A stretch of 64,000 nucleotides of DNA from Lytechinus variegatus (taxonomy: Eukaryota > Echinodermata > Echinoidea > Temnopleuroida > Toxopneustidae): assembly GCF_018143015.1 (NCBI RefSeq), contig NC_054740.1:17033190-17097189 (forward strand). The letters run 5' to 3'. The position numbers were made by a program, and so were the translations under genes. Position 1 is the first letter of the stretch, and every line of letters begins with the position of its first letter. Below are positions 1 to 14,600 of this stretch, in pieces. The notes beneath the pieces were generated by a model. That model worked only from the letters and a program-made list of their open reading frames with translations. It was not told the origin of the DNA and made no database searches.

Positions 1-2514
1 CAATACAGATGCAGCACTACTGTTGTACAGAAAATTAGTGGAAGCTGATTGTCATGGTTCAAATAATCACAACAACAACAAAAAGCGTATAGGGCCTGCG
101 TAGATACACAGTGTGATTTCTACAAAATTATAGCAGTGAGATTTTTCAGGGTTATTGAGGTTTTACATTGAAAGAAACAACAATCACTTTTTGTAGAAAC
201 TGAATAATATACAGTGCATTAAATATTTTGTTCCTCAAAATGCCATTGTACATGTATGTGCATTGCTTTTAAATCCAAGCGCTCATTCTGCAGTGGTTGT
301 TAAATCATCATCAAAAGAGCACATCCATTCTAGATAGGATGACGTGAGGGCATCTTTTCATTTTATACCACTTGCTTGAACAGGGAATTCTTGATCAACT
401 ACATAGACTGCCATAGCCTGGTGCAATCTTTCAGATTAACAATTCAAAGGTCAGATAAAGGAATTACGCAGTTCAGACAAGCAGAAATGTACTGTATGTG
501 CAGTAGCTTAACAATTTTATTTACATGTATGTCTGTCTGTCTAACAAGCATTTAAAATTATATTTTTAACATAAAACTAATAATCATGATACTATGAACT
601 ACATACTACATTGTAGGCCTACATGTATGAACCTTCATATCAATTTTTTCTATGATCTTTGCATTTAATATCAGAATATATTTAAACAAACAATCATGAC
701 ATGCATAATTCACCTAGTGTGAATGAGTTTTAAGTTACCTATGAATGGGATCTGTTTGCTCTTCATCATCCGCCTTTGTTTGCTGACTCAGACCCCCATT
801 GCTTCTCTATTGACTCTACTGGTTAATGGCGTTTGGTGAAATGAGTTGAAAGCTTTTTGTGATATTCCAATACACTGATAGAAACAGTGGTAATCCATTA
901 ATAAGATGATGATGTCACAGAACAAAGAAAAAAAAGATAGATTTACATTCAGGAGTGATTTCTGTCTTGCACAAATCAGAGGTGTTTGCGTACATTACGT
1001 TTGTATTCATTATTTGGGGTTTTGAGTTCGGTGCTACATGTATGATTATGAACTTACTGCCTGGATAGTTATAACCCTCTACCATTAAATTTTTCATTTT
1101 TAAAAAGATGAACCCCCTAAGAAAAATTAATATATTTGGAATGTAACTAGTCTTACTTAAACATACACAGTGTAAAATCAAGAATGGTTTTAATGTAGAC
1201 CACAGATATTGTATAAAAACAATTTCTGCTTTCTCTTGTTTAGATATTTAATGTAGTTCTTTTACATTTGTTTATTACTTATTCTATTCACGTTTTATTT
1301 CCATAGGGTAGACCTGTTACTTTATAGCAAACTGAAAGGGGCCCTGTAACACAATAAAAAACAACACAAGTTTGATATTACAGCATATACATGAAATATG
1401 AAATAGAAATGGAAAATAATACATACGATAACAAATATGAAAAAAAAGCTTTAAAAAGAAGAAGAGAGAGTTTAAAAGGAAAAAATAGCCTCAAAGAATT
1501 ACAAAATGTACAAATAATTAAAAGAAAAAAAATACAAAATTAATGATGATTAAAGGCGATTAACGGAAGCAAGGATGTGCACTTGGATTTGAACAATTGT
1601 AGCGATGTGGCGTTTCAAACCAAAAGAGAGAGATTATTCCATATACATGTACATGTACAAAAACCATGATATTGAAAAGATTTCATGTATTGAGTTCTCG
1701 GTTTGGGTACGCTGTATATAAAGAGGAGAGATTAGAGCATAACGTGTAGGTATCCGAGGGGTTCTGAATACTATTAACTCTTTAAGATACTAAGGGGCAA
1801 GCCTGTTAATTACCCTAAACATAAATAAACAAAATTGGTAATCGACTCGTTGTATTAACAACTGCCAGTTTAATTGACCCCGCAATGTTGTGTGAGGGGT
1901 AAAAAAGTCTGCATTTAAAACCAAACATGTGCCTGTACTAAAAAAGATGCAGTAGTTTATACCATTTTTAAAGTTTCATCTTCATATACATGTAGGTGTA
2001 CATGTAGTCCAGATAAAAAAAAAGTGTGGTTCTACATGTAGCAACAAATGAACTTTACTCAATTTTACATTCATAATTACAGCAAGGCATTGATTACAGT
2101 ATGCCATAACATGCTGTTGAAAACAAATTGTGATACTGTACAGGCCTACCTGCAATTTAGTCAGCTGTTTCTTCTCTGATTACTTTTATCTTGTGATAAT
2201 TTTCATGTTGGTTTCCTCACTGAGATCGCTCAAATTGTTACTGGTATTTTTTTTTCTTTGAATTCAACATGCCCATTTATACATGATGTAACTTTTTCAT
2301 GTCACATGAAACAGATTTTTACTGTTTACATACAATGTACATGTACATGTATAACTGTATGAAGTTATTTCAACTACAAGTAGGCATATATTTTTAGGCA
2401 CTTTTATTATAATGTCTATTTGAAGAGTATTGTTTCATTTGTAATGAAGAATGCTTAGTTTTCTTTTTTTTTTCTTTCTTTTTTCCTGAGTTCATTTTTT
2501 TTCTCTTTTTGCAG
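1..2514 (+). other. Intron of STARD10 (left part), no gene seen
   Basis: This stretch ends in a pyrimidine-rich tract and a GCAG acceptor at 2511-2514, so it is read as the 3' part of the intron before the first visible STARD10 exon. It is AT-rich, with several TACATGTA palindromes and purine-rich runs near 1440-1530. The short open frames here have no recognisable domain and no splice support. The exons for the start codon and the first part of the START domain must lie left of the window. Confidence 0.7.
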
Positions 2515-2618
2515 TGAAATGTCCATCACCAATGAAGAATAGGGATTTTGTGACCCAAAGAACATGGCTAGAGACTGCCCAAGAATATATCATCTTCAAC
2601 CACTCAGTATTCCATAAG
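2515..2618 (+). CDS. STARD10: STARD10 coding exon A
   Basis: A 104-base exon. It follows a long T-rich tract with acceptor GCAG (2511-2514) and ends before GTAACC (2619). The first two bases complete a split codon (phase 1 in), read as Val. The peptide begins KCPSPMKNRDFVTQR and ends FNHSVFHK, with phase 0 out. It matches the KCP-P-KNRD segment in the middle of the START domain. Confidence 0.9.
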
Positions 2619-5600
2619 GTAACCATGCTTTCCAGTAATTCTGTCTTTGATAAACAGTTTGTATACAGTATACAGTTGTGGCATGAGTTGCAGGTTAAGT
2701 AATGATTACAGCAAGATCAAAGGTCATTAGGCTTATTGAACTTTGAACATGTTGTGTCAATATTAAAAACTTATCCAAGGCTATGACTCTTAATTTTTAA
2801 GAAGCAGGATAATATTGAATGTATAAATCCCATTTCCATAAAACTAATACATGTATACAAAAATATTGCATTAAATTCTTGTACAGTATCAGCAAGTCAA
2901 TTATTTTAATTTCAGATACATACATGTAGATGAAAGTTAAAGATCATTATAGGGTCAAATTCAATGAACTGAGCATAATAACTTTAAAAAGACATAACCA
3001 AGGGTTAAGATATCAAATTTTCAAGGTAATATTGACATTATAGTCTGTAAAGTACATTAAACTTGGACATACTGTAATGTTTGTAGGCTGCTAGAGGTTC
3101 CACTTGCTCAAGATTCAGAGCTAGTCGCTGCAGGCCTACTTGTTTCAGTTTACTGCATCCACTATCAAAATGGGCATTCTCAAAAAAATGTCTCAGTCTG
3201 CAGGCACTAACTAGTGTTTTTTTGTTAAATATAAAATCAATATGCATATAAATGTTTATGACAGTGTTTTTATATGCACATTTGATTGACAGTTATACGG
3301 ACAGCTGTTTACTTATGGATTGGACTGTACATGGACTTACTTGATAGTCATAATGCTGTGCAATGCATATATGTAAACTGCTCACTATATCATCAATAGC
3401 ATCTCACACCTAGAGTTTTGGGTGCATAATTTCCCCAGTCATTAGCTTCAAGCATGGAGCTAATAGCTCTATGCTTCAAGCAAGTTTGTTGATACAGTAG
3501 GTGCACGTTTTCCACTCCCTGTGGCATGGCTGGTGGATACTAACTGTGTGTGTCCTCTGCCAGGTATTCACAATGCTGAACAGGATGCATGGATGTTAGG
3601 TTCATTCACATCCTATTGAGACAGATTCTCAGGTGATTCTTCTGAGTTTACTGAATCTCAAGTTTGTATCCTGATCATCCCACATCAAGATTGGGAGATT
3701 CAAGAAACCATGGAGTTACATGTACATGCTGGTAGCTCCTTGAAGAAACCCTATCAATATCTTCCTATGGAGAAGAATCTTCTCTTGGGTGTGGACTGTA
3801 TGACATGGGGTTCATGTGCATTTTTGGCTCTACATGTATGTTTAGATAGTGTCAATATCATGGTACCATGAATGAATTATCCAGGCTAAAACCTTAAAAT
3901 GAATTTAGATGTGAAAATGTGTTTCATGTCAAAACTATCGTTTTATAAACATCCTTTGTTGAAACAATGTATTCAGACACAGCAAAAATCCCCTCTATCC
4001 ATACAATAGATACAAGAACTTTCTCATCTGAAAGAGGGGGGGGGGGGGGGGGGCTATCATTTCATACCTTCCAACATCTTGACAGCCAAGAAAAATGAAG
4101 GAACAACTTACCAAAGGAATTTCTCGAAATAGGAACATTCTTAAATTTCATATTCTTTTTTCAATACTCAGAAAAAAATCTGGAAGCAGGGAAACAGATA
4201 GCAATTTGCATTTCCCCAAATAGAAATATTCCTATGTAGGCCTTCATGTAATATGAACACTTATCAGTAAATGTAACTGTGTCTTTCTCTCGACTACCAG
4301 GTGCTATTTTTAATGTTAATATGTGAATATTACATTGCTACTTTAAAAACAAATAAAGTGCATCTGTGCATAGAGTGTGTCCGTCACTCTTTAAGGATTA
4401 AATCACCAGGTATTTGACACATCCATCGCTTCAAGATCATCATGGGGTCTATATTCATTACACTTGATTTCAGATGAAAACCCATAACCATGCAAGTGCA
4501 TGTAGAGCCAACTCGTAATATATATGTAGAAGACTACAAAAGTGGAGGTTTGGGGCGCTTTAATTTTTTAGAGATTCCATTTGATCCAATAAGCAGGAAT
4601 CACATGAAACATGTATAACACAAAGAATTTCTTTTGAATTCTTAAAAAGAACAGTATTCTAACAATTCCTTGTATATAGAACTAGAAAAGATCCATTTAA
4701 CCATTTTAACATAGAAGGTAAGCCAATAGTCGATCCTTGAATTCAAACTGCAAACATGTTTGGGGAATTCCACCTGTTTAATCCTCCCAGTATTAAAGCC
4801 TTCTTGATTCTCCATTTTAAGAGTCAATGATTAACAAATCACAAGGTTGGAGTCTTGTCTCCTTGAAGTCAACCATATATATGTATCATCATCCTCTTTA
4901 GGTATTGACCATAGGATTAAAGGTCAACTCTACCCCAACAACAAATTGATTTGAATTAAATAGAGAAAAAATAATTGTGTATGTACATGTATTTAAGATG
5001 TATTTGAAATCTTTCAAAATATGATGCACCACGCCGTACACCGGGGTACGGCGTTGTGCAGCGCCATCTCGTGTTGTAATAGTGTACAGTTACTTTGTTG
5101 TCATGGTGATCATGGTCGTACGATCAGTGCGACAATCATGATAATGAATGGGGACAATGATCACAACGCCTATTTCCTTTCTTTGATGCAATCTAATGCC
5201 AATAATAGTAAACAAATTATGTTATACTTAAGAATTTAAGTATACTTTTCGACAGCTAACTTACACAAAAGATAAGCTTATTGTCCCCAAACTCGCCCTG
5301 GTACACGCGGTGGGGGTGGTGTAGGCTTATTACTCGTCCATCACAGGCACAGCGCAGTGCATGTGCAGCGCATTTGCAATGGTATTGCATGAATTTCCAA
5401 AAGTGAAGATAGCCATTAGTTTTTGTATTATCGTGCAATGTTGGGGGAGAGCTAAAATTAAATTTATGGACTTTGATTCTTGTGATTAACATCAATAATT
5501 ATAATTTACGTAATGAATAATATTAATGTCATTTTTTGGTAACCCAGGGTACAGCGCAAAAAATAAAATAAATAATTTAACAAAATGGCGGATTATTATT

Positions 5601-8600
5601 TGGTACCCCAGGGTACTAAATACTGCATCATATAAAGAAAGTAATGACATTTTTATAGTTACACTTATTTTCACTACTATTGACGCAGTCAAATTTCCCC
5701 CTACAGTGGCCATGTATCCGTCTTATTCATTTTTATTCAAAACAACTACAGGTATCATAAAATGTTAAAACTGCTATTCTCGTCTTGCAGTTCAGTGAAA
5801 TGCAACAGTGCCATTTATTGAAATAGAGTGTACATGTATACAGTATCCAAGTCTATAATGTATACAGTTTGCACAGTATATTTCAATATTTTGTAGATTT
5901 GATGATAAGGAAGCTCTTTTTATTAAATCAAAACAAGTGAGAAATCTAACATGTTAACAGAGGAATCAAATCATATTTTTTTCGATTATTTTCATATACA
6001 TTGAAATGTACATGTAAAAAAATAAATTGTGAATGGATAAAGGCATCGGTCACCTCATTTGATTACCACTTGACCTGTGATATTTATGTATTCATTTTTT
6101 TAGTCATAAATCAAATCTTTTGTTGTCACATCTTTACACCTGAATGCATTCTCATACATTTATCACTGTATTAAATCTTTAATCAAGGAAGTGATCTGTA
6201 GCAGTTAGTATTTTCAAAAACATAGAAAGTAAAATGAAATTTTTACTTAACATGTAGATGAATGTAAAAAAGCAAGCAAACAACAACACAAGAAATGACA
6301 ACAAATGTAACATTTGCTTGAATAATACAAAAATCATGATTCTAACCAATGACCAGAGGAAACATGCCCATGTAGTCTTGATATCTTATTTTTATTGATG
6401 TTTTAGAAAAAAATATTTACCACTAGATCAATGTACATTATAAATGCTTTATACATGTATTTTGTTGATATTATTTATTACATGTATGATGTATCATCAT
6501 CATCATCATTATTTTAGCATTGTGTCTAGAGTCATAAGAAATGTGATCTCCGGTACATATACAGAACATGTACATTGTACATGTATGTCACATTATGTAC
6601 ATTATTTTTACAATCGTCTGTATTGGTACATAGTCAGGTCCAGATTTGAGAAAAGTAGACTGCCTTAGGCAAATCGTGTTAATGCTGAATTGAGAAGTGT
6701 TTTAACATAATTTGAGGGCGCTGAGCCCAAATTTGCTGTTTGCCAACCTTGATTTTGATGTTAAAATCCTCAAATTGGCAAAAACAAAATGGCCGCCATT
6801 CTACACCCATTTTACTCTATTCTGACCCCCAAAACTTGTAGCAAAAATGCTTGTCAACAGTTTTTGGTACTTTTTGATCTAAAAAATAACATACTAAAAA
6901 TCCACCAAAATCCGTATCCGGGAAAGTGGTTATTTTCAAGATGGCATCTAAGATGGCCGCCATTAACTGAAAATTAAAATAACCGGCACTTTATCTACCC
7001 TAGACACCTTTTCCGGTGCATACATGTATTCAATGGTGGAAGGCGAAAAAGGAAAGAGTAACATAAACATACAAGGGTACCTGAAAATCCAAGTTTGCGC
7101 AAAAATGGCTGCCATATGGCCTAAAAATTCATAATTCATCTTTTACGTATTTTAGTGTCTTTAATTTGGGTTGTATTCATTGGTGATTTTAAGGGTCACG
7201 AAGTAAACCAGGAAAAGTTACAAGGACAGTCAACAGTCCACTATATCCAAAAATCCAAGATGGCTTTCAAAATTGGAGTCTAAAATAGCTGTTGTTATCT
7301 AAAAACCCCCAAACCTGACAAATTTTGTTTAATACCAGCCTTGGGCATATGATGTTGGTGTCTAACCCATGGTTTAATGGGTCAAGAAATACGTTGGGAC
7401 AAGTAAAAAGACAGTCTATGGTCCTCCATGTCCAAAAATCCAGGATGGTTTGCAAAAATGGAGTATAAAATGTCTGTCGTTAATTACAAACCGACACAGT
7501 TTGTTTAATAACCGCCTGGAGAATATGATTTTTTAGTACATCGCATGGTTTAAAAGGTCAAGTATTAGATTGGGACAAGTTACAAGGACAGTTAGTGGTT
7601 CCATTATGTCCAAATATCCATAATGGCTTCCAAAAATGGAGTCTATATAGGCCGTTCTCACCAAAAAACTGATATAGTTTGTTTAGTATCAGCCCGGGGT
7701 ATATGATTTTGGTGTTTAATCCATGGTTTAAAGGGTCAAGTAATAAACAAAGACAAGTTACAAGGACAGTCAAAGATCCAGCATGTCCAAGAACCCAAAA
7801 AGGCTTCCAAAATTGCGGGTCTAAAATGGCTATTGTTACCTAAAAACTGTCATAGTTTGTTTAATATCTGCCTGGGGTATATGATTATGTTGTCTAACCC
7901 TTGGTTTAAATGGTCAAGTAATACATTAGGATAAGTTACAAGGGCAATCAATGGTCCTGTATGTCTAAAAATCCAAGATGGCTTCCAATTAAGGAGACTA
8001 AAATGGCTGCTGATACTAAAAAATTGACATAATCTATTTAAAATCCATTTGGGAAATATGATGTTGGTGTCTACACTATGGTTTCAAGGGTTGAATAATA
8101 CCTTTGGATTAGTTACAATGGTATGAAGCGGTCCATTTTGCTTTCGAAGTGAGTCTTAAAAGACTTCCATCAGCTAAACATCTAGTCATAATTAGGTGAA
8201 CAAAATCTACACTACATGCATTGTGGCTTGAAGGCTGAAATAATAAATCGGAACAAATAAAAAAAAAGATGGTCAGTTTCCTTTTCATCGTAAAAAGTCC
8301 AAAGCGACTTCTAAAATTGCGTGAAAGTGACTGCTGTCCCCTTATCATGAAACCCTAGGAAAGTCCTGAACACAAAAATGACGTATCAGTGAATTATGGA
8401 AATTTTTAGGTGAAAGAGTACCTTATTTTTTAAAGTTTGTTTTTGAATGTTTACTTATTGGTGCACCACCACCTGATTATGTCACTAATTCTTGTAAAAC
8501 ATATTTTCATATGAGTCTTAGAAACAGAGACACCAAAATAGCGGCACAAGATGGGATATGAAGTATATTGTCATTTTTGTAACAATGGTGGCCAAATTGA

Positions 8601-11600
8601 ATGTATTTTTGGGAGCGTTCTTCCATTTTCTGACAAAATGGGCAACAGTGCTTCCCTGTAATCTGTCTTTCACCTATATCATATGACCCTTGAAATCATG
8701 AGAAAGGCCCGAAAATGTTCTTACATTGTAGGTAGATAGTATATGAAATTTGCAGCCAGATTTTTAAGAAATAGCAAGTATTTTTGAAGCCATCATTATT
8801 ATTATTTATTTTTTGGGGGGGGGGCAAAACTGCACCACCGATATACCTTAATATTTTTCCAATGTGATTTTTCCCTTTGGAATCATGATTTTTTTATATG
8901 TTTTATTTTATTCTCGGTAGACCCAAAGTTATTTCTACCAGGTGGATATTATAAGAATTTGGACCATTTCAAAGTTACAACGTCCATTATAGACGCCATT
9001 TTGGAAGGTAATCTTGGATTCTCTGACACACTCATTGACTATCTTGTAAACATGTCCTGATTCATTATTTGCCTTGAAAGCTTTTTGATGATTTGATTTT
9101 GAGGATTTACTTCATTTTTGGAGTTGATGGTACGACTGCCGTTGTGGACGCTATGTTGGATTTCCAGGTAACCTTGACAACGTTTTGTAACTATAACCTG
9201 TGTCAATAGACTTTGTTTAATCCTGACATGCCTAAGTTTCATGAATTAAACTCTAAACCCTAAAAGTTATGAAATTTCAAAAACTTAATATCGGTTAAGA
9301 TTTGATGTTGACTTCGCCGCCGCCGTCGGAAAAGCGACGTCCATGTCTTGCTTCTGCTATGCACGCAAGGAAAAAATGGCGGACACGTTAAAGATATCCA
9401 ATGTGAATATGCCATTATCACCCCCAACTTATAAAACATTTTGCCATATTATTTATCAAATCAGCAGCTGTGAATCATGGCAGCCATCTTGGAATTAAAG
9501 ATGGCTGACGAATCAATCGGACACCTTATGTTTGCGACCCTGGGTATCAAAAATAACGCATAGATCCCAATTTTTTAAATATAATCACCCATGAAAAATC
9601 GTTTAATATGGGAAACTACATTAAAAATGCCGCCATTTTTGTTTTTTTGCCGATTTGAGGATGAAAACGTCTGAATCATGTTTGGCAAACAGCATTTTTG
9701 GGTTCAGCACCCCTGAATTACCTTAAAACAATTGATAAATCAGCATTAACACAAAATGCCTAAAGCACTTTTTCTAAGCACATTTTTAAAAATCTGGACT
9801 AGACTAACATGAAAAATACACGTCCATAAAATTCTAGTAGAATACAAATATGAACACTTACAATGTAATAAGAAATTCAAAATTGATTTTCATTTGTATA
9901 CATTTGTTTTCTTGAGATTTCATCCTATTTTTAATGTATGTGCTTCCTTACTGTGGCCTAATATTATTGATGAAGTGCATACATGCGTGTAATTCCATGT
10001 GTCTTTATGACCAGAAATTTACGTACAAAGGACCGATGAGAACATTAAGTACAAATGTTTTGTCATTAAGACCATTATCAAGAACATACACGTACATGAA
10101 GGGATAGTATCTCTCTATGACGATGTACTTAACGATGGTATTTTATGAGCTCTATATCGTTCAGGGAAATGGGGCAAGGAATATCATTTTCATGTCAATC
10201 GACAAAGGAAGGTCAATTTCACACCCAAATGAGTGCCATTATGAATTTGCATTTTACATGTAGACAGGGCGACAGTCTGCTGTCGAACTGCCAGCATAAA
10301 TTTGAGAATGTTGCTCCTCTTTGTTTAAAGTGGTTCAATAGTTTAAAGGGCAGCTTATTTCATCATTCGCCGGAGGGGCATTTACATGTACAACTTATTT
10401 TGAATATGAAAATACATGCCTAAATGTATGTGTAGGCTTGCACTGTACATTTACTAGACATACATTAGTCTTTTTCCTGTAAATTTAAATATTAAAAGAA
10501 CACACAATACCCGTGGGAAATTTATTTTCAATCTTAGTTTCAAAATGCTCATTTTGTCTTACATGTAATGTAATAGCATCCTTATGTTACAGTATGTAGG
10601 GGAAATTTGATTTTATAATACATATGTATTTTTTCCTAATTGACATAAAAAGGACTTCAGAAGGGAATGATTTCTTTGAAATTAGCCAATGTCACATTAC
10701 ATTGTACATACTTGCTCAAGTCACTAAAACAACCAAGTTTGCATAATTTATGATATTAATATTTTATTGAGAACTGGAACATGATGTAACAATGGCCTTG
10801 TCATGGGATCTGGTTAAAGTTTAAGTGTTCAATTCTTGGAATTGAGAACACATTTTGTACATGTAAGTAGGGCTGTTATCAATAAAGTCTTTATCGATAG
10901 TCCTGTCGATTATCGCTTGTTTTTGCCACTTAGCGATATCAATGACCTTTCTCTCTTTGTCAATAATACCCGCCATTATGTACATGTAGGGACACAGTGA
11001 TTTTCTGCAAATTCACGGAAACGTCCCTTTGAAAGTGGCTTTTCAGAAGGATAATCACTGATGTATTTCTGCTAAATATTTTAGTTAAAATATGCTATGT
11101 AGTAATGAATGTGGATTTTAAAACGTTCTTGGTACAGTCGCAGATACAAATTTTGACCAACGCGAGTAGGTGACATCGCTATATTGCATAAAAAATGTGT
11201 ATTATGTTTTGTCGATAGTTATCGATATCATTAGGATATTTTAGCATGATATCGACAAAAGAATTTTCTCAACGATAACAGCCCTACATGTACATTTCCA
11301 TGTAAGTCTTTAATGTTCCATGGTTAAATCTATATTTGTAGAACCAGTGGTCAAGGGAATGAAAATCATGACTTTGACTCTGCGCGCTAATTCTATTCTC
11401 TTATAGCTATTCCAAAAGTCACACCATTTGAGATCCCAAGCTATATGAATTGTTCAGATAGATCAAGGTTGAGGGATGGTAACCCACAAACATGATCCTC
11501 AGCTTTCTCCTAACTGCTATGATCCCTTAAGGATACCATACCCACAGAGCGAATAATCATGGTTCAGTAGACAGTGTCTAGTGCACGATTAACCCATGAA

Positions 11601-14600
11601 TTATCAAAACTGGCAACGGTCAGCCATCTGGCACTTGATTCTCGCCAGATTTAGTACACAAGCTGTAAGATGTCAGAGATTGCCTGCTCTAGAAATTTTA
11701 TTTTGGGAAAGAAAAAGATTGTGTATACATGTAGTAGCTGTGATGGTACTTTCCGTATTTTGTGGCTGTACACTGCTATGCTCACATGTACATTTACATA
11801 GTATACAATAGTAATAAGAATGGATATTGATTATTTTTTATTATTTTTTAGAGTATTTTTCCCCCAATAATGTTTTAATGGGAAATTTGTGTTGCCCACT
11901 TCTTGTGCTCTCTCTCTGTAAGATCCATGTGGTTCAGTATACACAGATGGCATTATGTTTATTCCAAACTATAAATCAAACACTTACAGTAGTGCAATTA
12001 AACTCTCCACCACATCAGTAGGAATGATCATAAAATTGCCAAAGCTATTCCACTCATCAATGGTTTCATATCTAACCCTGATAGTCTACTGAATACCAGA
12101 CCCCCCCCCCCCTCTATCTATTTTCTCACTTTCTATTTGATCTTTCAATTCTGCTCTCTCCCTTCCAATCTGTCCTCTCACTTTTTCTTGATTTTTCAAT
12201 CTCTCTCCCTCTTTTTCTCTCTTTCTGTGATATAACAGGTGTTTTATTGATTTTATGGTGTACATGTTTGTTACATGTACATGTTATCTGTATCCTACAG
12301 CAATCACAAAGTATTATCTCAAAGTACTTTCAACTTCTCATTCAGTGTGTTCCAACAGGGTTCTATTTCTGTTCATCAGCTGATAACTGATTGTATCCTC
12401 CTTTCGATTTCTTGTTCTTCAGTGCAAAACTATTTAAAAGAGTATATTGTGGTTTGAATATGCTCTTTAAAAAATCGATTGTCACACAGTCACAGTCACC
12501 CAAAAGTGACTCAATATTCTCCTAATGAGAACTCCTTTCACTTGTGTTTTTTGGGGGGTGTTCTGTTAATTTTTTAGGCCCCATTGGGCATAGACCCCCA
12601 CACCAGGTTGCAAATGCAATGTATCAATCAATTTGTTCAATATTTATTGGGTGATAATGGTAACGTTTGGTGCTGTGTTAAATGAGATCTATTTTGAGAC
12701 TGAATGAAAATTTCTGCTGAGCTATTCCCATTAGCCCCATTCCACTTTATGTTCCTCGATTAGCCTTAATATCAGAATGATCCTGCTGTAATCTGTAGTG
12801 AATCCCAGTCAAATTTATGCTCGTTTGCAATGGCTTGTCATATAATCAGTTCATTGGCTGACGTGATGGCAAAGGTCCACTGGATTTGTGGTTTGATTTT
12901 AGGTTGAACGTCATGTAACCTGGGGAGCGTTTCATGAAAGGACTTGTCGGACGTTTTATCCGACAGTTACCGTAGGAACAGTGCCTCTCAGCCAATCAAA
13001 ATCCTGGAAAGATGTCAGATCTGACAACTTGTCGGATGAAAATATTGATGAAACGCTCCCCAGATTGAGCTGTATTTTACGTAATCATAGTCATGATTTT
13101 GTACTTTGCATGTCAAATTTAAGAATAAAAATTTATAATAAAATGCAGCACTGATTTATATGATGAGGTAATGTTTGTTGATAACTTGCAAAGATGACCA
13201 CAGCATCTTGTACATCTCAATGGCACACTACATTGCTTTAACAGCTCCAGCTGCTTTTTAGGCACTTGGTCCATTCCAAAAAATTATTCTGCCTGACTAC
13301 CCATTCACTTCTCTTGGGTTGAGTGCAGAACAATCAATCAATTTCTAGGTGCAAGAAATTATGCCTTGGCTGGGATTTGAACCCACTGACGAGAGTCGTA
13401 ACCATCAAACCACATCGCTCTGCATATACACACAATGAAGTGCATTCTTTCTTGGTGATCTTTTCATCCAACAGAGATCTTTTTTGCAGTTTTTCCTGTG
13501 TGTTTATCTGAGGTTTTAGCTTGTTTAGCCATTAGGACTAATGGTAATTCTTCCAGGAACACAGAGAGAGCCATAACATCTGCAATGCTGAACCAAATCA
13601 AGGCACTAAACAATAGGGAGGTGTCAACCTAGTCTCACACCTTCTGATGAGAAACTGATGGAGGGGTGTATTAGGGTAGAGGTCAATTACAGCTATTCCC
13701 TTCATCACTCCATCACTGTCTAGCCCTTCGCTTCATCTGCATATCTTTTATTCTCTTTGTCTGGTCGTCTCGTTAAACTCTCGCCATGTTTATGTTGTTG
13801 TTAATGGTGCTTCAACAAGCTTTTAAAGATAAATGCCAGTTGTGGTAACGATCTCAAAATGACTTTTTACAGAATCCAATATAATGACCAACCAAGTGTC
13901 TTTTTGTGTGAATAAAAAATATGTGCCGAAGGATTCTTGAAGAAATTGTAATTGCTGAGAAATAAGCAAAATAAGCACGGAATCAGGTACTTCTGTGGGG
14001 TCTTTATTCCAGCAATATAATATACACTGTCCCACGTGTGCCTATCTGTGTTGGCGATCTTTAGTGTTATTGTTTTTTCAGCTTAGATTTTATGATGTCA
14101 CAAAGTTCAGTTTATGTAACTGTACCGGATCTAGATCGACGATGATAAAGTATTACTTAACCTTGGTTTTACAGACTTTCTCACGAAATCCATGTTTTAC
14201 TGCTACATGTACTGTAATTTAGCTTTAAAAAGTAATTCCAATTGTGTCAACTGGCATCTGCTCTACCCCAAAATACATAAAACAACAATTTAGATTCAAC
14301 TAAGGATGAAGACCAATATTTTCAGTTTCTGTACCATTGATTGTTCTGCTGTACTATACATACTATGTTGGCTACAATTATCAAGTCTTGAGATGGTAAT
14401 CAAATGTCAGAAATCCCCTGCAGAAAAGATGGTTATTCCTGTATAATGCATGATTCAAGATTGTAGGATGCTTCTACACTGGCATTTTCATGAGACGGAG
14501 TGATTTTTTTTATTCTTCCAGTGCTCTTTGATACTATGCTGCATGGATTTTTTTAGTGAGTGTGAACAAGGTCAAGGTGTTACAATGTCCTACCACGTAA

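Larger units (their letters stand above)
6631..9806. mobile_element. 3.2 kb inverted-repeat DNA transposon, non-autonomous
   Basis: The two ends are imperfect inverted repeats about 180 bases long. The left end starts TAGTCAGGTCCAGATTT, and the right end read on the minus strand starts TAGTCTAGTCCAGATTT. Both then share GTTAATGCTGA, GCTGTTTGCCAA and a GGCAAAAAC segment next to ATGGCGGC words. ACA flanks both sides (6628-6630 and 9807-9809) and may be a 3-base target duplication; a TA duplication inside the TIR start is an alternative. The interior holds a tandem array (7090-8110) and a GCCGCCGCCGTCGG end fragment of another repeat (9240-9370). No transposase frame is seen, so it must have moved in trans if at all. 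Confidence 0.75.
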
